DNA of 36,681 bases from Pseudomonadota bacterium (GTDB lineage Bacteria; Desulfobacterota; JAPLJL01), in NCBI GenBank assembly GCA_026388655.1, contig JAPLJI010000059.1, positions 1-36,681 on the forward strand. Reading direction: 5' to 3'. Below, piece by piece: positions 15,178 through 23,368 of this stretch (positions within the stretch are counted from its first letter, which is position 1; every line of letters begins with the position of its first letter). The notes below the pieces were generated by a model. It saw nothing but the letters and a program-made list of their open reading frames with translations. It was not told where the DNA came from and searched no databases. Both the position numbers and the translations under genes were made by a program.

Positions 15178-15711
15178 ATGAAAAGTTTAAAAAGTGTTGT
15201 TGCAGGGTTGGCATTGGTAGCCGGGCTGTTAATGGTTCCGGTCCTTCTTGCTCACGCCCAGACCGCCCCGGCGGCCCCGGCTCCCGCAGCCCCGGCCCCA
15301 GCGGCCCCCGCTGCTCTGGCCCCCGCGCCCGCCGTAGCCAAAGAAGTGGTGAACATTAACACCGCTACCGTCGATCAGTTGGAACTCCTCAAGGGAATCG
15401 GTCCCAAGCTGGCCAAAGCCATCGTTGACCATCGGACCAAGATGGGAAACTTCAAGGCCGTCGACGATCTCAAAATGGTCAAAGGGATCTCCGACAAGCT
15501 CATCGCCAAGATCAAAGACAAGGTAGTGCTGGAAGGCGAGACCACGATGAAGGCTGTTGAGAAAGCCACCCCGAAGAAGAAAGCCGTCAAGAAAGAGCCC
15601 GTCCCGAAGAAAGAGGCGGCTCCCAAGGTTGAGGCCCCCGCTGCTCCGGCTCCGGCCGCTCCAGCCCCGGCCGCTCCTGCGGCTCCGGCTCCCGCCGCTC
15701 CCAAGAAATAA
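15178..15711 (+). CDS. Secreted helix-hairpin-helix (ComEA-like) protein
   Basis: 177 residues. AAGGAGG (15161-15167) ten bases before ATG 15178 decides the start over an in-frame TTG at 15154. A signal peptide (1-27) ends in AHA. An Ala-Pro linker (30-54) follows, then a ComEA-type double HhH (about 57-116) with VNINTATVDQLELLKGIGPK and FKAVDDLKMVKGISDKLIAK. The tail is Lys-rich (123-150) and ends in an Ala-Pro repeat. ComEA proteins bind double-stranded DNA outside the cytoplasmic membrane during uptake. Here no comEC is nearby, so DNA binding outside the cytoplasm is likely but a role in transformation is only possible. It is monocistronic, between its own promoter and terminator. Confidence 0.87.
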   Translation: MKSLKSVVAGLALVAGLLMVPVLLAHAQTAPAAPAPAAPAPAAPAALAPAPAVAKEVVNINTATVDQLELLKGIGPKLAKAIVDHRTKMGNFKAVDDLKMVKGISDKLIAKIKDKVVLEGETTMKAVEKATPKKKAVKKEPVPKKEAAPKVEAPAAPAPAAPAPAAPAAPAPAAPKK

Positions 15712-15741
15712 CGCGGCAGATTTAAATCTCTAGAACAAAAC

Positions 15742-15777
15742 GGGAGGGGAACCAATTGGTTCCCCTCCCTTATTTTC
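15742..15777 (+). terminator. Perfect-palindrome terminator, probably bidirectional
   Basis: Arms GGGAGGGGAACCAA and TTGGTTCCCCTCCC (15742-15769) form a 14-bp perfect palindrome followed by TTATTTTC. On the minus strand the hairpin is followed by GTTTTGTT, so it could also end the thiolase transcript. Confidence 0.9.
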
Positions 15778-15810
15778 TAGACCTGTTAATCGCTTCTTTT
15801 TTGCAAGGCT

Positions 15811-15832
15811 CAAGGCTAAAGCCTTGCCCTAC
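15811..15832 (-). repeat. GTAG-type mini-palindrome
   Basis: On the minus strand it reads GTAGGG then stem CAAGGC/GCCTTG around loop TTTA. It lies between the terminator and the thiolase stop. Confidence 0.5.
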
Positions 15833-15873
15833 TTTCCAACCACCTGACTACCCAACAACCAAGCCACCTATCT

Positions 15874-17058
15874 TTAGGGCCTTCCCACCACCGCCACGCA
15901 GGCGACCGTGCCCGGCCCGCCCAGGGTATGGGCCAGCCCCACTTCGGCTCTCTTGACCTGTCTCTTGCCGCAGCGCCCCCGGATCTGGTCGCAGACCTCT
16001 GAGATCATCCGGATTCCGGAGGCCCCGATCGGATGCCCGGAACATTTCAGCCCGCCGCCGGTGTTGACCGGAAGCCGTCCCTCGAGTGTGGTTACCCCTT
16101 CCTCGATCAGCCGCCAGCCCTGGCCCCTCGGGGCGAAGCCCAGATCCTCGTAGTTGATGATCTCGGTGATGGTAAAACAGTCATGGCAATCGGCCACATG
16201 AATCTCCTTGGCCGGATCGGAGATGCCGGCCTGCCGGTAGGCTGATTTCGCGGCCTCCTGGGTGGCCCGGAAACCGAGAAAATCAAAATCCGGATCGAAC
16301 TGGATAGTGAAGTAGCCTCCGCTCGTGGCCGCGCCGAAGCCCTTGATCAGAAGATAATCCTTGTTGAACTTCGCCGCCAGTTCCTTCCGGGTCAGGATAA
16401 CCACGGCCGCCCCGTCGGTGGTCGGGCAGCAGTCAAACAGTCTCAGGGGCTCGGCCACGGGGGGAGCCTTGCGGGCCTGCTCGAGGGTGATCTCACGCTG
16501 GAAGTGGGCCTTGGGGTTCAGGGAACCGTTATGGTGGTTTTTAACCGCCACCTTGCCCAGGATCTCATCGGAAAGCTTATTGACATGGAGATATCGGCTG
16601 GCCAGCAGGGCGAATATCCCCGGGGCCGTCCGTCCCTTGCAGTAAACCGGGTGCCCCTTCTCCACGTGCTGGGCGACCAGGCTCCCCCGCCCCGGGACCT
16701 CCCGCATCTTTTCCACCCCGCAGGCCATCACCACGTCGTATTCCCCGCAGGCCACGGCAAAGGCGGCGTTCCGGACCGCCTCCAATCCCGTCGCGCAGTA
16801 ATTCGAAACCCGCACCACCGGGATCGGAGAAAGCGCCAGGGTGTCGGCCAGGGTGCTTCCCGACACCCCTTCGAATCCCCAGGCATAGGGAAGGTAGGTC
16901 CCCAGCCAGGCCGCTTGGATCTGCCCGGGATCAATCTTGGCGTCGGCGTAGGCCTGGTAGGCCGCGTCAATCATCATGTCCTTATAATCCCAGTCGAAGT
17001 TCTCCCCGAACTTCGTGTACCCGGTTCCGAGAATGGCTACTTCACCCGCGATCGGCAT
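15874..17058 (-). CDS. SCP2-type thiolase (acyl-CoA acyltransferase)
   Basis: 394 residues. Nucleophile Cys88 in NYCATGLEAV; His292 in DCHDCF; His342 in GHPIGASG; and a C-terminal LGGPGTVACVAVV. These match the SCP-x/archaeal-type thiolases that work with a DUF35 partner, not the bacterial AtoB type. It would cleave a 3-oxoacyl-CoA with CoA or run the reverse condensation. The gene follows the HMGCS-DUF35 fusion by about 120 nt on the same strand; in archaea a thiolase, HMG-CoA synthase and DUF35 protein form one complex with a shared CoA channel. A GGAGG lies before the ATG. The terminator at 15742-15769 is downstream. Confidence 0.9.
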   Translation of the reverse strand: MPIAGEVAILGTGYTKFGENFDWDYKDMMIDAAYQAYADAKIDPGQIQAAWLGTYLPYAWGFEGVSGSTLADTLALSPIPVVRVSNYCATGLEAVRNAAFAVACGEYDVVMACGVEKMREVPGRGSLVAQHVEKGHPVYCKGRTAPGIFALLASRYLHVNKLSDEILGKVAVKNHHNGSLNPKAHFQREITLEQARKAPPVAEPLRLFDCCPTTDGAAVVILTRKELAAKFNKDYLLIKGFGAATSGGYFTIQFDPDFDFLGFRATQEAAKSAYRQAGISDPAKEIHVADCHDCFTITEIINYEDLGFAPRGQGWRLIEEGVTTLEGRLPVNTGGGLKCSGHPIGASGIRMISEVCDQIRGRCGKRQVKRAEVGLAHTLGGPGTVACVAVVGRP

Positions 17059-17181
17059 TGCTTTCCCTCCTCCCTCTATAATCTTTTGGCGCTTCCCCCC
17101 TCACCTTACCTCTCCTCACCAGGGGGAGAGGCAGAGCTGGGAAGCTTTTTATTTGTTACCCTTCTTGCTTTTCACTTTTTA

Positions 17182-18582
17182 CTAAATTGGCCGCATTTTC
17201 CAGAAATAATTGATGAACCCCGAGCCCTCGTGGAGCCGGCGGAAAGTCAGTTCCACCTCCATTCCGATCTCCGCCTTGGCCGGGTCGCAATCGGCCATCT
17301 GGCCGTAGAAGCGGCCCCCACCCTCGATATCGGCGGAGGCCATGATCACCGGTGGATCCGGCGTGGGGGGCAGATGATCCTTGGTCAAGGTATAGATTTT
17401 CCCCCGCCGGCCGAGTTTCCAATCCTCGAATTTATCCTTGGCCCGGCATTTCTTGCAGATCCGGCGGGGCGGGAAATAGCGCTCCCCGCAATTCTGGCAA
17501 CGGACTCCGTGGAGGCGGATAATGGCCGATTCCTCGCGGTTCAGGATGATCGTGGAGGTATAAGGGTTGACCTTCTCCGCCGGCAGGTTGCCGCGGAACT
17601 GGAGAAATTTTCCATAACTGGAAATCGCCCGGCGGGACTCCAGGGCTTGGGCCAGTATTCCCCGGTTGGGAAAAGACCCGATTTTATCCGTTGCTTCCAG
17701 CAGAAAGGCATCACACCCTCCTCCGTAAGCCAGCCAGAGAATCCGGTCGCCCGGTTTGGCGGTCTCCAGGGCCTGGATTAACAGGAGAACGGGCAGGGCC
17801 GCCCCTACATTTCCGATCTTCTGGTAAAGCTCAACCGCCGGATAGGAGGTTTCCGGAAATCCCAGGGATTTCTGAAAAGTCTGGGAGGTCCGAGCGTCCG
17901 GGGCCGTGTAGACCACTTTGTTAATCTTGTCCTTGGTCAGGCCGGCCTTTTTCAACAATTTCTCCGCCGCTTCCTTCAACAGGGGCAAAATGGCGTTTTC
18001 CCGGATAAAACGGGCGTCTTCCTCGTGGGGATAGATCTCCCCTTCCCTCCGCCAGACATCCACCATCTCGCGGGTGAGTGAAATGGTTTCTTTTATTTCG
18101 GCGATGACGTTATCCGATCCCACCATCAGCCCGCCCGCCGCGTCCCCGACCTCGAGCTCGGCCGGCGAACCGGGTTCGGCCTGCCGGAGATCCGAAACCG
18201 CGACCAGGATGGATTTGGCCATCCCGGCCTTGACCCCGTTGACCGCGGAAAGAAAAGCCGAGGCCCCGGCCCGGAGCGAACCGGCAAAATCAGCCGAATG
18301 AATATCGCGGGCCAGGTCCAGGGCCGAGGCGACCAGGGCGGAATTGCCCATTTCGAGATATGGCAGGGAGGTCGAGGCCAGATAGATTCCCCCTACCTCG
18401 CCCCGGGGTTTCCCGGCCAGGCACGAATCGAGCGCGGCCCAGGCCATCGTGACCGCGTCCTCGTCGTAATTGGCTACCGCCCGCTCCGTCTTTCCTCCCG
18501 GACCTCCCCAGGCCGCCCCCACGGCCTGGCCGGTCAGACGGTAGCTCGGGATGTGAACGCCATAACCAGTGATACCGACCAT
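17182..18582 (-). CDS. HMG-CoA-synthase-like protein fused to a DUF35 zinc ribbon/OB domain
   Basis: 466 residues. Residues 1-345 are an HMG-CoA synthase-like thiolase fold (ITGYGVHIPSYRL, LEVGDAAGGLMVG, AYGGGCDAF at 285-293). Residues about 355-460 are DUF35: a zinc ribbon with Cys362, Cys365, Cys376 and Cys379 (CQNCGERYFPPRRICKKC) followed by an OB fold. The nucleophilic Cys expected near residue 103 is absent; the segment reads FAGSLRAGASAF, and the region where the catalytic His would lie reads YTAPDARTS. It is therefore probably not a classical HMG-CoA synthase; it may position a partner thiolase and CoA ester, or catalyse a different condensation. GGAGG four bases before ATG 18582 supports the start. 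Confidence 0.85.
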   Translation of the reverse strand: MVGITGYGVHIPSYRLTGQAVGAAWGGPGGKTERAVANYDEDAVTMAWAALDSCLAGKPRGEVGGIYLASTSLPYLEMGNSALVASALDLARDIHSADFAGSLRAGASAFLSAVNGVKAGMAKSILVAVSDLRQAEPGSPAELEVGDAAGGLMVGSDNVIAEIKETISLTREMVDVWRREGEIYPHEEDARFIRENAILPLLKEAAEKLLKKAGLTKDKINKVVYTAPDARTSQTFQKSLGFPETSYPAVELYQKIGNVGAALPVLLLIQALETAKPGDRILWLAYGGGCDAFLLEATDKIGSFPNRGILAQALESRRAISSYGKFLQFRGNLPAEKVNPYTSTIILNREESAIIRLHGVRCQNCGERYFPPRRICKKCRAKDKFEDWKLGRRGKIYTLTKDHLPPTPDPPVIMASADIEGGGRFYGQMADCDPAKAEIGMEVELTFRRLHEGSGFINYFWKMRPI

Positions 18583-18706
18583 GTTTCCTCCTCAGGTCAA
18601 AAGATAAAAAGTTTCGGGTTTCGAGTTTCTAGTTTCGAGTTTTTAATCTGGAAATTAGGGTTTGTTGTTGGCGATTTAAGGTGATGACAATATTCATAAC
18701 CGTTGC

Positions 18707-19543
18707 CTAACTGAGAAACTGTTTCTTGGGATCAAAGGTCCGCAGCCGCCAGATCTCCTCCCGGGTGGGGGGAGAAATCCTCCGGAGACCGGGAGCCGCC
18801 TTGATCTCGAAGCCGCAGGCTTCCTTCACCCGGCGGACCGCTTCCTCTTCCTTGATTCCCGCCGGCCAATCGGGATAGGCGATCATCGTGAGCTCTTTCT
18901 TCCCCTGATCTTTACCGAAAACCGCGAGGTCGGAAACCACGAAGCTCACGCGGTCGCCCGGGCTGCTGATATAATTGAGCTTGTCGACGTATCTCCGCTT
19001 CCCGAGCGGCGCGCTGACCACCACCTCCTGGGCCATGGAGGCCACGTCGTTGCCCCCGCCCGGGCCGGTGAGATAAAGCTTCTGCTCCGGGATTTTCGTG
19101 GTGTTGATATTCCCGAGCTTGTCCACCTGCCCGGCCCCCAGACTCCCGATGCAGCGGGCGTTGGCCCCGCCCATGAAAATACCCATCACCTCGTCGATCT
19201 GGCTGAGCATCCGGCAGGTGTGGATATTCCGGAGATTAAAAATAAAGGGGTCCGCCGGGCAGGGGTCGTAACCGTAAAACCCCACCTCGGCAATCAGGCT
19301 GACCGGGTTCCCTTCCTTTTTCAGGGACTTGGCCGCCAGCCAGGCCGCCAGGTTAGCGGTGCCGATCCCGGCCAGGATGGTTTGGTGATCCCGTTTCTTC
19401 ACCTGCTCCTCGATGATCCTCCCGGCCATCACCGCCATCAACTCCAGGCTGCTGGGGGGCGCGTCCGGATTCTCCCCCAGCCCCATCTCGCGGAAATCGG
19501 AAACCCAGGAGTCGGCATTGGAGCGGCCCTTGAGATAAAGCAC
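18707..19543 (-). CDS. Class I CoA-transferase, beta subunit
   Basis: 278 residues as written, GTG start at 19543. The family core starts at LELMAVMAGRIIEE (34). Glu86 in LIAEVG sits where the acyl-enzyme glutamate of glutaconate-type CoA-transferases is found. GAGQVDKLGNINTT (136-149) and GPGGGNDVAS (160-169) are typical of the GctB/IpdB-like branch. With the alpha subunit it would move CoA between carboxylates, or hydrolyse a ring-type CoA ester as IpdAB does. Its first 106 nt overlap the end of the alpha gene in another frame. The N-terminal 30 residues look protein-like (RSNADSWVSDFREMG), so the true junction may be a frameshift rather than an overlap. Confidence 0.85.
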   Translation of the reverse strand: MLYLKGRSNADSWVSDFREMGLGENPDAPPSSLELMAVMAGRIIEEQVKKRDHQTILAGIGTANLAAWLAAKSLKKEGNPVSLIAEVGFYGYDPCPADPFIFNLRNIHTCRMLSQIDEVMGIFMGGANARCIGSLGAGQVDKLGNINTTKIPEQKLYLTGPGGGNDVASMAQEVVVSAPLGKRRYVDKLNYISSPGDRVSFVVSDLAVFGKDQGKKELTMIAYPDWPAGIKEEEAVRRVKEACGFEIKAAPGLRRISPPTREEIWRLRTFDPKKQFLS

Positions 19544-20397
19544 CCGGTCCCTTCCTTCCGGAGGTCCACCATGAAATCATAATCGTCGGCATAGGCGGGA
19601 AACTCCGGGAGCCCATAATTGGAAAGCCCGCCGGGATGCGCCCCCAGCTCGGCCGGGCAGACCGCCTTGACGGCGGCGGAAGGAATCCGGACCAGGTGGG
19701 AATGCGACCGGATGAATTCCGGGGAAACCACCTGTTCCACCGAAGCGATCACCCCGCCCCGGGAAGCCAGGGCCCCGTAAATCCCCTCCCCGTAGGGCGG
19801 GCACATCAGGATATTCCCCTCCGGGTCGGCCGCCTGGCCGTGGACGAAGGTGAGATCGGGCCTGAGGGCCCGGGCCATTCCGATTTCCCGCCCGTCGGGA
19901 AGCTTGACCTTGCAAAGATCGTTTTTATTCTCCTCCTCCATGCTGGACCCGAAAACCGAGGGGATCGGGATCCATTCCATCCCCATCGCCCCGGCCCGCA
20001 TCCGGAGGGGAAAGGAAAGAATCGTCCAGGATTCAAATTCGCAGGTGCCGTTCCGGTAAGCCTCCTGGTAAATCGGGCTGGGAAGCGCCGCCGGATAGGA
20101 ATCCCCGATAAAAGTGGACAGCACTTTTTTCACGAGCTTCCCGTAAACCAGGGCAAAAGAGGAGGAGGTCAGTCCCAGGCTCAAAATCGTGAAACCCGGG
20201 TCTTTCCCCCAGAACTGCCGGACAATCTCGTGGATGGCGGCGTTCGGCCGGGTGTGGTGGGTGCTGAAATGCAGGGTCATCCCGGGCCGGACGAATTGCT
20301 GCACCGCCCGGGAAAGCTCCATCACCTTGCCCCGGGACCTAAGACTCAGGTCATAATTGTCTTCAAAAATAAATTTTTGTAGGTCCATCACAGCCAT
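19438..20397 (-). CDS. Class I CoA-transferase, alpha subunit (3' end possibly frameshifted)
   Basis: 319 residues as written. Residues 1-284 are a coherent CoA-transferase alpha subunit of the glutaconate/IpdA branch (VRPGMTLHFSTHHTRPNAAI, GVIASVEQVVSPEFI, YADDYDFMVDLRKEG). After about residue 284 the sequence turns into Arg/Pro-rich FISRAAPMPTPGFPISARWG, which is the shadow of the beta frame. The natural C-terminus is likely different: either the alpha reading frame shifts near AAGGAAGGGACCGGG (about 19545-19560) into the beta frame to give one fused chain of about 560 residues, or a base was lost there. It lies 12 nt after the ferredoxin stop, clearly the same transcript. Confidence 0.82.
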   Translation of the reverse strand: MAVMDLQKFIFEDNYDLSLRSRGKVMELSRAVQQFVRPGMTLHFSTHHTRPNAAIHEIVRQFWGKDPGFTILSLGLTSSSFALVYGKLVKKVLSTFIGDSYPAALPSPIYQEAYRNGTCEFESWTILSFPLRMRAGAMGMEWIPIPSVFGSSMEEENKNDLCKVKLPDGREIGMARALRPDLTFVHGQAADPEGNILMCPPYGEGIYGALASRGGVIASVEQVVSPEFIRSHSHLVRIPSAAVKAVCPAELGAHPGGLSNYGLPEFPAYADDYDFMVDLRKEGTGCFISRAAPMPTPGFPISARWGWGRIRTRPPAAWS

Positions 20398-20409
20398 AAA
20401 CTTCCCGGA

Positions 20410-20616
20410 CTAATAATTTTTTATAATCTCCACCGACTTGTTCTTACACCTTTCCAGGCAGAGCTCGCAGAAGGTGCATTCGTCTTCGTTTTCCGCGACC
20501 ACCTTCACCTTGCCCCCCTCGAGCTTGAAGATATTGACCGGGCAGACATCGAGACAAGCCTGGCACCCGTCCTGGCACCTTTCCGGGTTCAGTTTGACCG
20601 TCACAAAAAGCCCCAT
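20410..20616 (-). CDS. 2[4Fe-4S] ferredoxin
   Basis: 68 residues from ATG 20616 (MGLFVTVKLNPERC). The longer GTG start at 20622 abuts the Shine-Dalgarno GAAGGAGG, whereas ATG 20616 has a six-base spacing, so the shorter form is chosen. Two cluster motifs are visible: CQDGCQACLDVCP and CTFCELCLERC. It should carry low-potential electrons in the cytosol. It sits between the acyl-CoA ligase and the CoA-transferase genes. The electron partner in this operon is not obvious, since no 2-oxoacid oxidoreductase is present in the window. Confidence 0.92.
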   Translation of the reverse strand: MGLFVTVKLNPERCQDGCQACLDVCPVNIFKLEGGKVKVVAENEDECTFCELCLERCKNKSVEIIKNY

Positions 20617-20653
20617 CTTCACCCTCCTTCAATTGATTTAGTACTTCGGAATT

Positions 20654-21664
20654 TCATTGTTTTTTCCCGCCCTTTTTGGATTTTCTGTTTTTCCCGATCT
20701 TTTTGACGGCCCGTTTGGCCGGGGCGGCTTTTTTCCGCGGGACGGCAATTTTTCTACCCGCCGCTTTCTCTTTTTCCCGCAGAAGTTCTTTCAACGCTTT
20801 CGGAATATCGGAATATACCTCCACCACCTTGACCCCGGCCTGCTGGAACAGGCGGGTTTTGTCCCTGGTCGCGCCCGAGCCGGGCCGCACGATCACGGAG
20901 GCATGGCCGAAACGCATCCCCGGCATGTTGTCCACGAACTTGCCCCCGAAAAAGGCTACTACCGGCTTGGTGAAGTGCCCGGGGATCCACTCGGCCAGGA
21001 CATCCTCCTTGGTCCCGCCGGGCTCGCAGAACAATACCATCGCGTGGGTTTCGGGGTCCTGCTCGAAAAGCGGGAAGAGATCCAGGTAGGTCGAGCCTAC
21101 TACCGAGTCACCCCCCATCCCGATCGCGGTGCTGATTCCCATCCCGGCGTTGGAAACGAGGTTGGCCACTTCCGTACACATCCCGCCGCTCCGGGAAATC
21201 ACCCCGATGTGTCCGGGCCGGAAAGCCCGCTCCGGGTTGTTACCACCCAGGAATCCGAGTTTGCTCCGCTTCGCCGGGCTGATCACGCCGGGGGAATTGG
21301 GACCGATAATCTTTACTCCTTTCAGGTCGGCATAAGCCACCATTTCAATCACGTCCCGCTTGGGGATCCGCTCGGTCAGGCAGGCGATCGGGGAAAGACC
21401 GCAGTCCGCCGCCTCCATCACGGCGTCCTTGGCGAAAGCCGGCGGGACGGAGACCACCGCGGCGTTGGCCTTCTGCTTTTCCACCGCTTCCTTGACCGTA
21501 TCGAAAACCGGGATCCCGTGCACCGTCTGCCCCTGCTTCCCGGGGGTCACCCCGGCCACCACCTTCGACCCGTAATCCATCATGTCCTTGGTGAAGGTCG
21601 CCGCTTCCCGGCCGGTGATGCCCTGCACGAGAATCCGGGTTCTGTCATCTATCAATACTGCCAT
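20654..21664 (-). CDS. SucD-like acyl-CoA ligase (ADP-forming), alpha subunit
   Basis: 336 residues from ATG 21664, which has CGGAGG six bases upstream; the frame is open 14 codons further but without support. The CoA-binding Rossmann part (QGITGREA, GVTPGKQGQTVHGIPVFDTV) and the ligase part with phospho-His254 (RFGHASVIV) match succinyl-CoA synthetase alpha. The GHAGA motif is changed to GHASV. A Lys/Arg-rich tail (about 297-336, PRKKAAPAKRAVKK and on) is an addition not found in most SucD. It would interconvert an acyl-CoA and free acid with ADP to ATP or the reverse. Succinate, malate or another dicarboxylate are possible substrates. A three-copy structured repeat lies 33 nt upstream. Confidence 0.87.
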   Translation of the reverse strand: MAVLIDDRTRILVQGITGREAATFTKDMMDYGSKVVAGVTPGKQGQTVHGIPVFDTVKEAVEKQKANAAVVSVPPAFAKDAVMEAADCGLSPIACLTERIPKRDVIEMVAYADLKGVKIIGPNSPGVISPAKRSKLGFLGGNNPERAFRPGHIGVISRSGGMCTEVANLVSNAGMGISTAIGMGGDSVVGSTYLDLFPLFEQDPETHAMVLFCEPGGTKEDVLAEWIPGHFTKPVVAFFGGKFVDNMPGMRFGHASVIVRPGSGATRDKTRLFQQAGVKVVEVYSDIPKALKELLREKEKAAGRKIAVPRKKAAPAKRAVKKIGKNRKSKKGGKKQ

Positions 21665-21696
21665 GATCAGCCTCCGTATTTCGTTAATCGTCTTAC

Positions 21697-21789
21697 GGTT
21701 GCGCAACTCGTCTCGTTCATAGGAAACGTTTTTCGTCTTGGTTTAAACCCCCCAACCGATTGACGCAACCGAAACGAGCCGCGCAAACC
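21697..21789 (-). repeat. Structured 90-nt element, copy C (upstream of the sucD-like gene)
   Basis: Read on the plus strand, the outer arms are GGTTGCGCAACTCG (21697-21710) and CGAGCCGCGCAAACC (21775-21789), pairing CTCG/CGAG, GCGC/GCGC and GGTT/AACC. The inner block GGAAACGTTTTTCG is shared with copies A (30451-30538) and B (35676-35762). It is the most divergent copy. It fills the gap between the SucC-like and SucD-like genes. Confidence 0.6.
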
Positions 21790-21805
21790 CAACCGTTACC
21801 TCCGC

Positions 21806-23002
21806 CTAACTTTTCCCCATTTCCACGACGTATTTCGCCGCTTCATCCATCGTGTGTGCTCGTTCGAAGTACTTGATCCCGTATTTATTGAGAATCTTGA
21901 ACCCCTCGTCTTCCCAGGCCCCCGGCACTCGGAAGACCACCGGGAATTTCTTCGGGTCGATTCCCCGATTCAGCATCCCCTTGATCACCCCCCGGGCCAC
22001 CAGGTCCACCCGGGTGTTGGAAAGCACGTTGGTGATTACGGCCAGGCGCTTGACCCCCGGTTTGGAAAGGATGAGCTCGGTCAGGAGCTGGACCTTCTTC
22101 ACCGTCGGGTTTCCGCCGATTTCGCAGTAATTCGCCGGCTTTCCCCCGTATTTTAGGATCGCGTCGAACACGGTCAGGCTCGCCCCGCCTCCCCCGATGA
22201 TCAGGCCGGTGTCGCCCTCGAATTCCACCACCCGCCCGGCCACGCCGCGGTGGTCCACCCGGTCGATCTCCGCCCCTTTCCTTTCCAACTCGGTAGGCTC
22301 CCGGCCCCGCTCCTCCCGGGGGAAGATCCCGAACGATTCCAGTTCCTTCTGGCGGAAAAGCGCGTCGTCATCAATCTCCACCCGGCAATCCGCCGCCAGG
22401 TAGGAACCGTTTTTGGTTTTAACCAGGGGGTTGATCTCGGCCACGCTGGCGTCGAATTTCTGCGTCAGGCCGTAAAGCCGGCTCACGATATTGGAAAGCG
22501 CGCCCAGCCCTTTATCCGCAGCCCCCAGGTGCTTGGCCAGCTCCTTGGCCCGAAAGCCAGGAACCCCAATAAAAGGGTCGACATGAAACCGGGCGAAGCC
22601 GGCGCCGGGTTTCTGGGCAATCGCCTCCACCTCGACCCCGCCGGTTCTCCCGGCCAGGAGGATCATCCGCTTCTTGATCTCGTCAATCGTGATTCCCAGG
22701 TACATTTCCTCGATAATCTCCAGTTTCTTTTCAACCAAAACCTTTTCCACCTTCCGGTCCCGGATCTTGCCGGCCAGCATTTCGCGGGTAAGCCTCTCCG
22801 CCTCTTCGGGATCCCGGGCGAACTTGACCCCGCCGGCTTTGCCCCTTCCGCCGAGAAGGATCTGGGCCTTGATCACCACCTCGCCCTTAAGATCCCGGGC
22901 TACCTCCCGGGCCGCCTCCGGGGAATCCACCATTTTCCCCGCCGGGATCGGGATCCCCACCTTCTGGGCCAGGATCTTTCCCTCGTATTCATAAAGACGC
23001 AT
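21806..23002 (-). CDS. SucC-like acyl-CoA ligase (ADP-forming), beta subunit (ATP-grasp)
   Basis: 398 residues. It opens with MRLYEYEGKILAQKVGIPIP. ATP-grasp features include VIKAQILLGGRGKAGGVKFA, EINPLV and the C-terminal ligase domain with GGGGASLTVFDAI and GGNPTVKKVQLL. CGGAGG precedes ATG 23002. It pairs with the downstream SucD-like subunit to make the heteromeric ADP-forming ligase. In a catabolic operon such an enzyme could conserve energy as ATP from an acyl-CoA or activate the substrate acid. Whether it is the TCA-cycle succinyl-CoA synthetase or a specialised paralogue cannot be told from the sequence. Confidence 0.9.
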   Translation of the reverse strand: MRLYEYEGKILAQKVGIPIPAGKMVDSPEAAREVARDLKGEVVIKAQILLGGRGKAGGVKFARDPEEAERLTREMLAGKIRDRKVEKVLVEKKLEIIEEMYLGITIDEIKKRMILLAGRTGGVEVEAIAQKPGAGFARFHVDPFIGVPGFRAKELAKHLGAADKGLGALSNIVSRLYGLTQKFDASVAEINPLVKTKNGSYLAADCRVEIDDDALFRQKELESFGIFPREERGREPTELERKGAEIDRVDHRGVAGRVVEFEGDTGLIIGGGGASLTVFDAILKYGGKPANYCEIGGNPTVKKVQLLTELILSKPGVKRLAVITNVLSNTRVDLVARGVIKGMLNRGIDPKKFPVVFRVPGAWEDEGFKILNKYGIKYFERAHTMDEAAKYVVEMGKS

Positions 23003-23211
23003 GGTTTACCTCCGCTTTTTTCCTGATTTGCTTTACGCTACACGCTACTTACCATTCATTCCACGTTATCTCGATGCCAATGCTATATCAAAAAGGGATT
23101 AAAAATGGAAGTCCATTTAAAACAGCTTATAGCGTATAGAATATAGCATATAGCTTATAAGCTGATGGTCCAAAAATAATAATATAAATTTTTGCGACAA
23201 AGGAAGAAGTT

Positions 23212-23368
23212 CTATCTGCTATCTGCTATCTGCTATCTGCTATCTGCTATCTGCTATCTGCTATCTGCTATCTGCTATCTGCTATCTGCTATCTGCTATC
23301 TGCTATCTGCTATCTGCTATCTGCTATCTTCTGCTATCTGCTATCTGCTATCTGCTATCTGCTATCTG
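23212..23368. repeat. CTATCTG heptamer array, 22 units
   Basis: Sixteen perfect 7-bp units (23212-23323), one 10-bp variant CTATCTTCTG (23324-23333), then five perfect units (23334-23368). It overlaps the last codons of the GRE gene, encoding QQIADSR and the stop. The rest of the 345-bp gap (23003-23211) has AT-rich ATAGC/TATAG-type repeats around 23130-23165 and no gene. Confidence 0.97.

Noticed and set aside
20617-20622. Upstream GTG start for the ferredoxin
   Set aside because: It touches the Shine-Dalgarno directly; ATG 20616 has normal spacing.
23212-23368. CRISPR-like regular repeat array
   Set aside because: Units of 7 bp are contiguous with no spacers and no cas genes are present; it is a simple tandem repeat.
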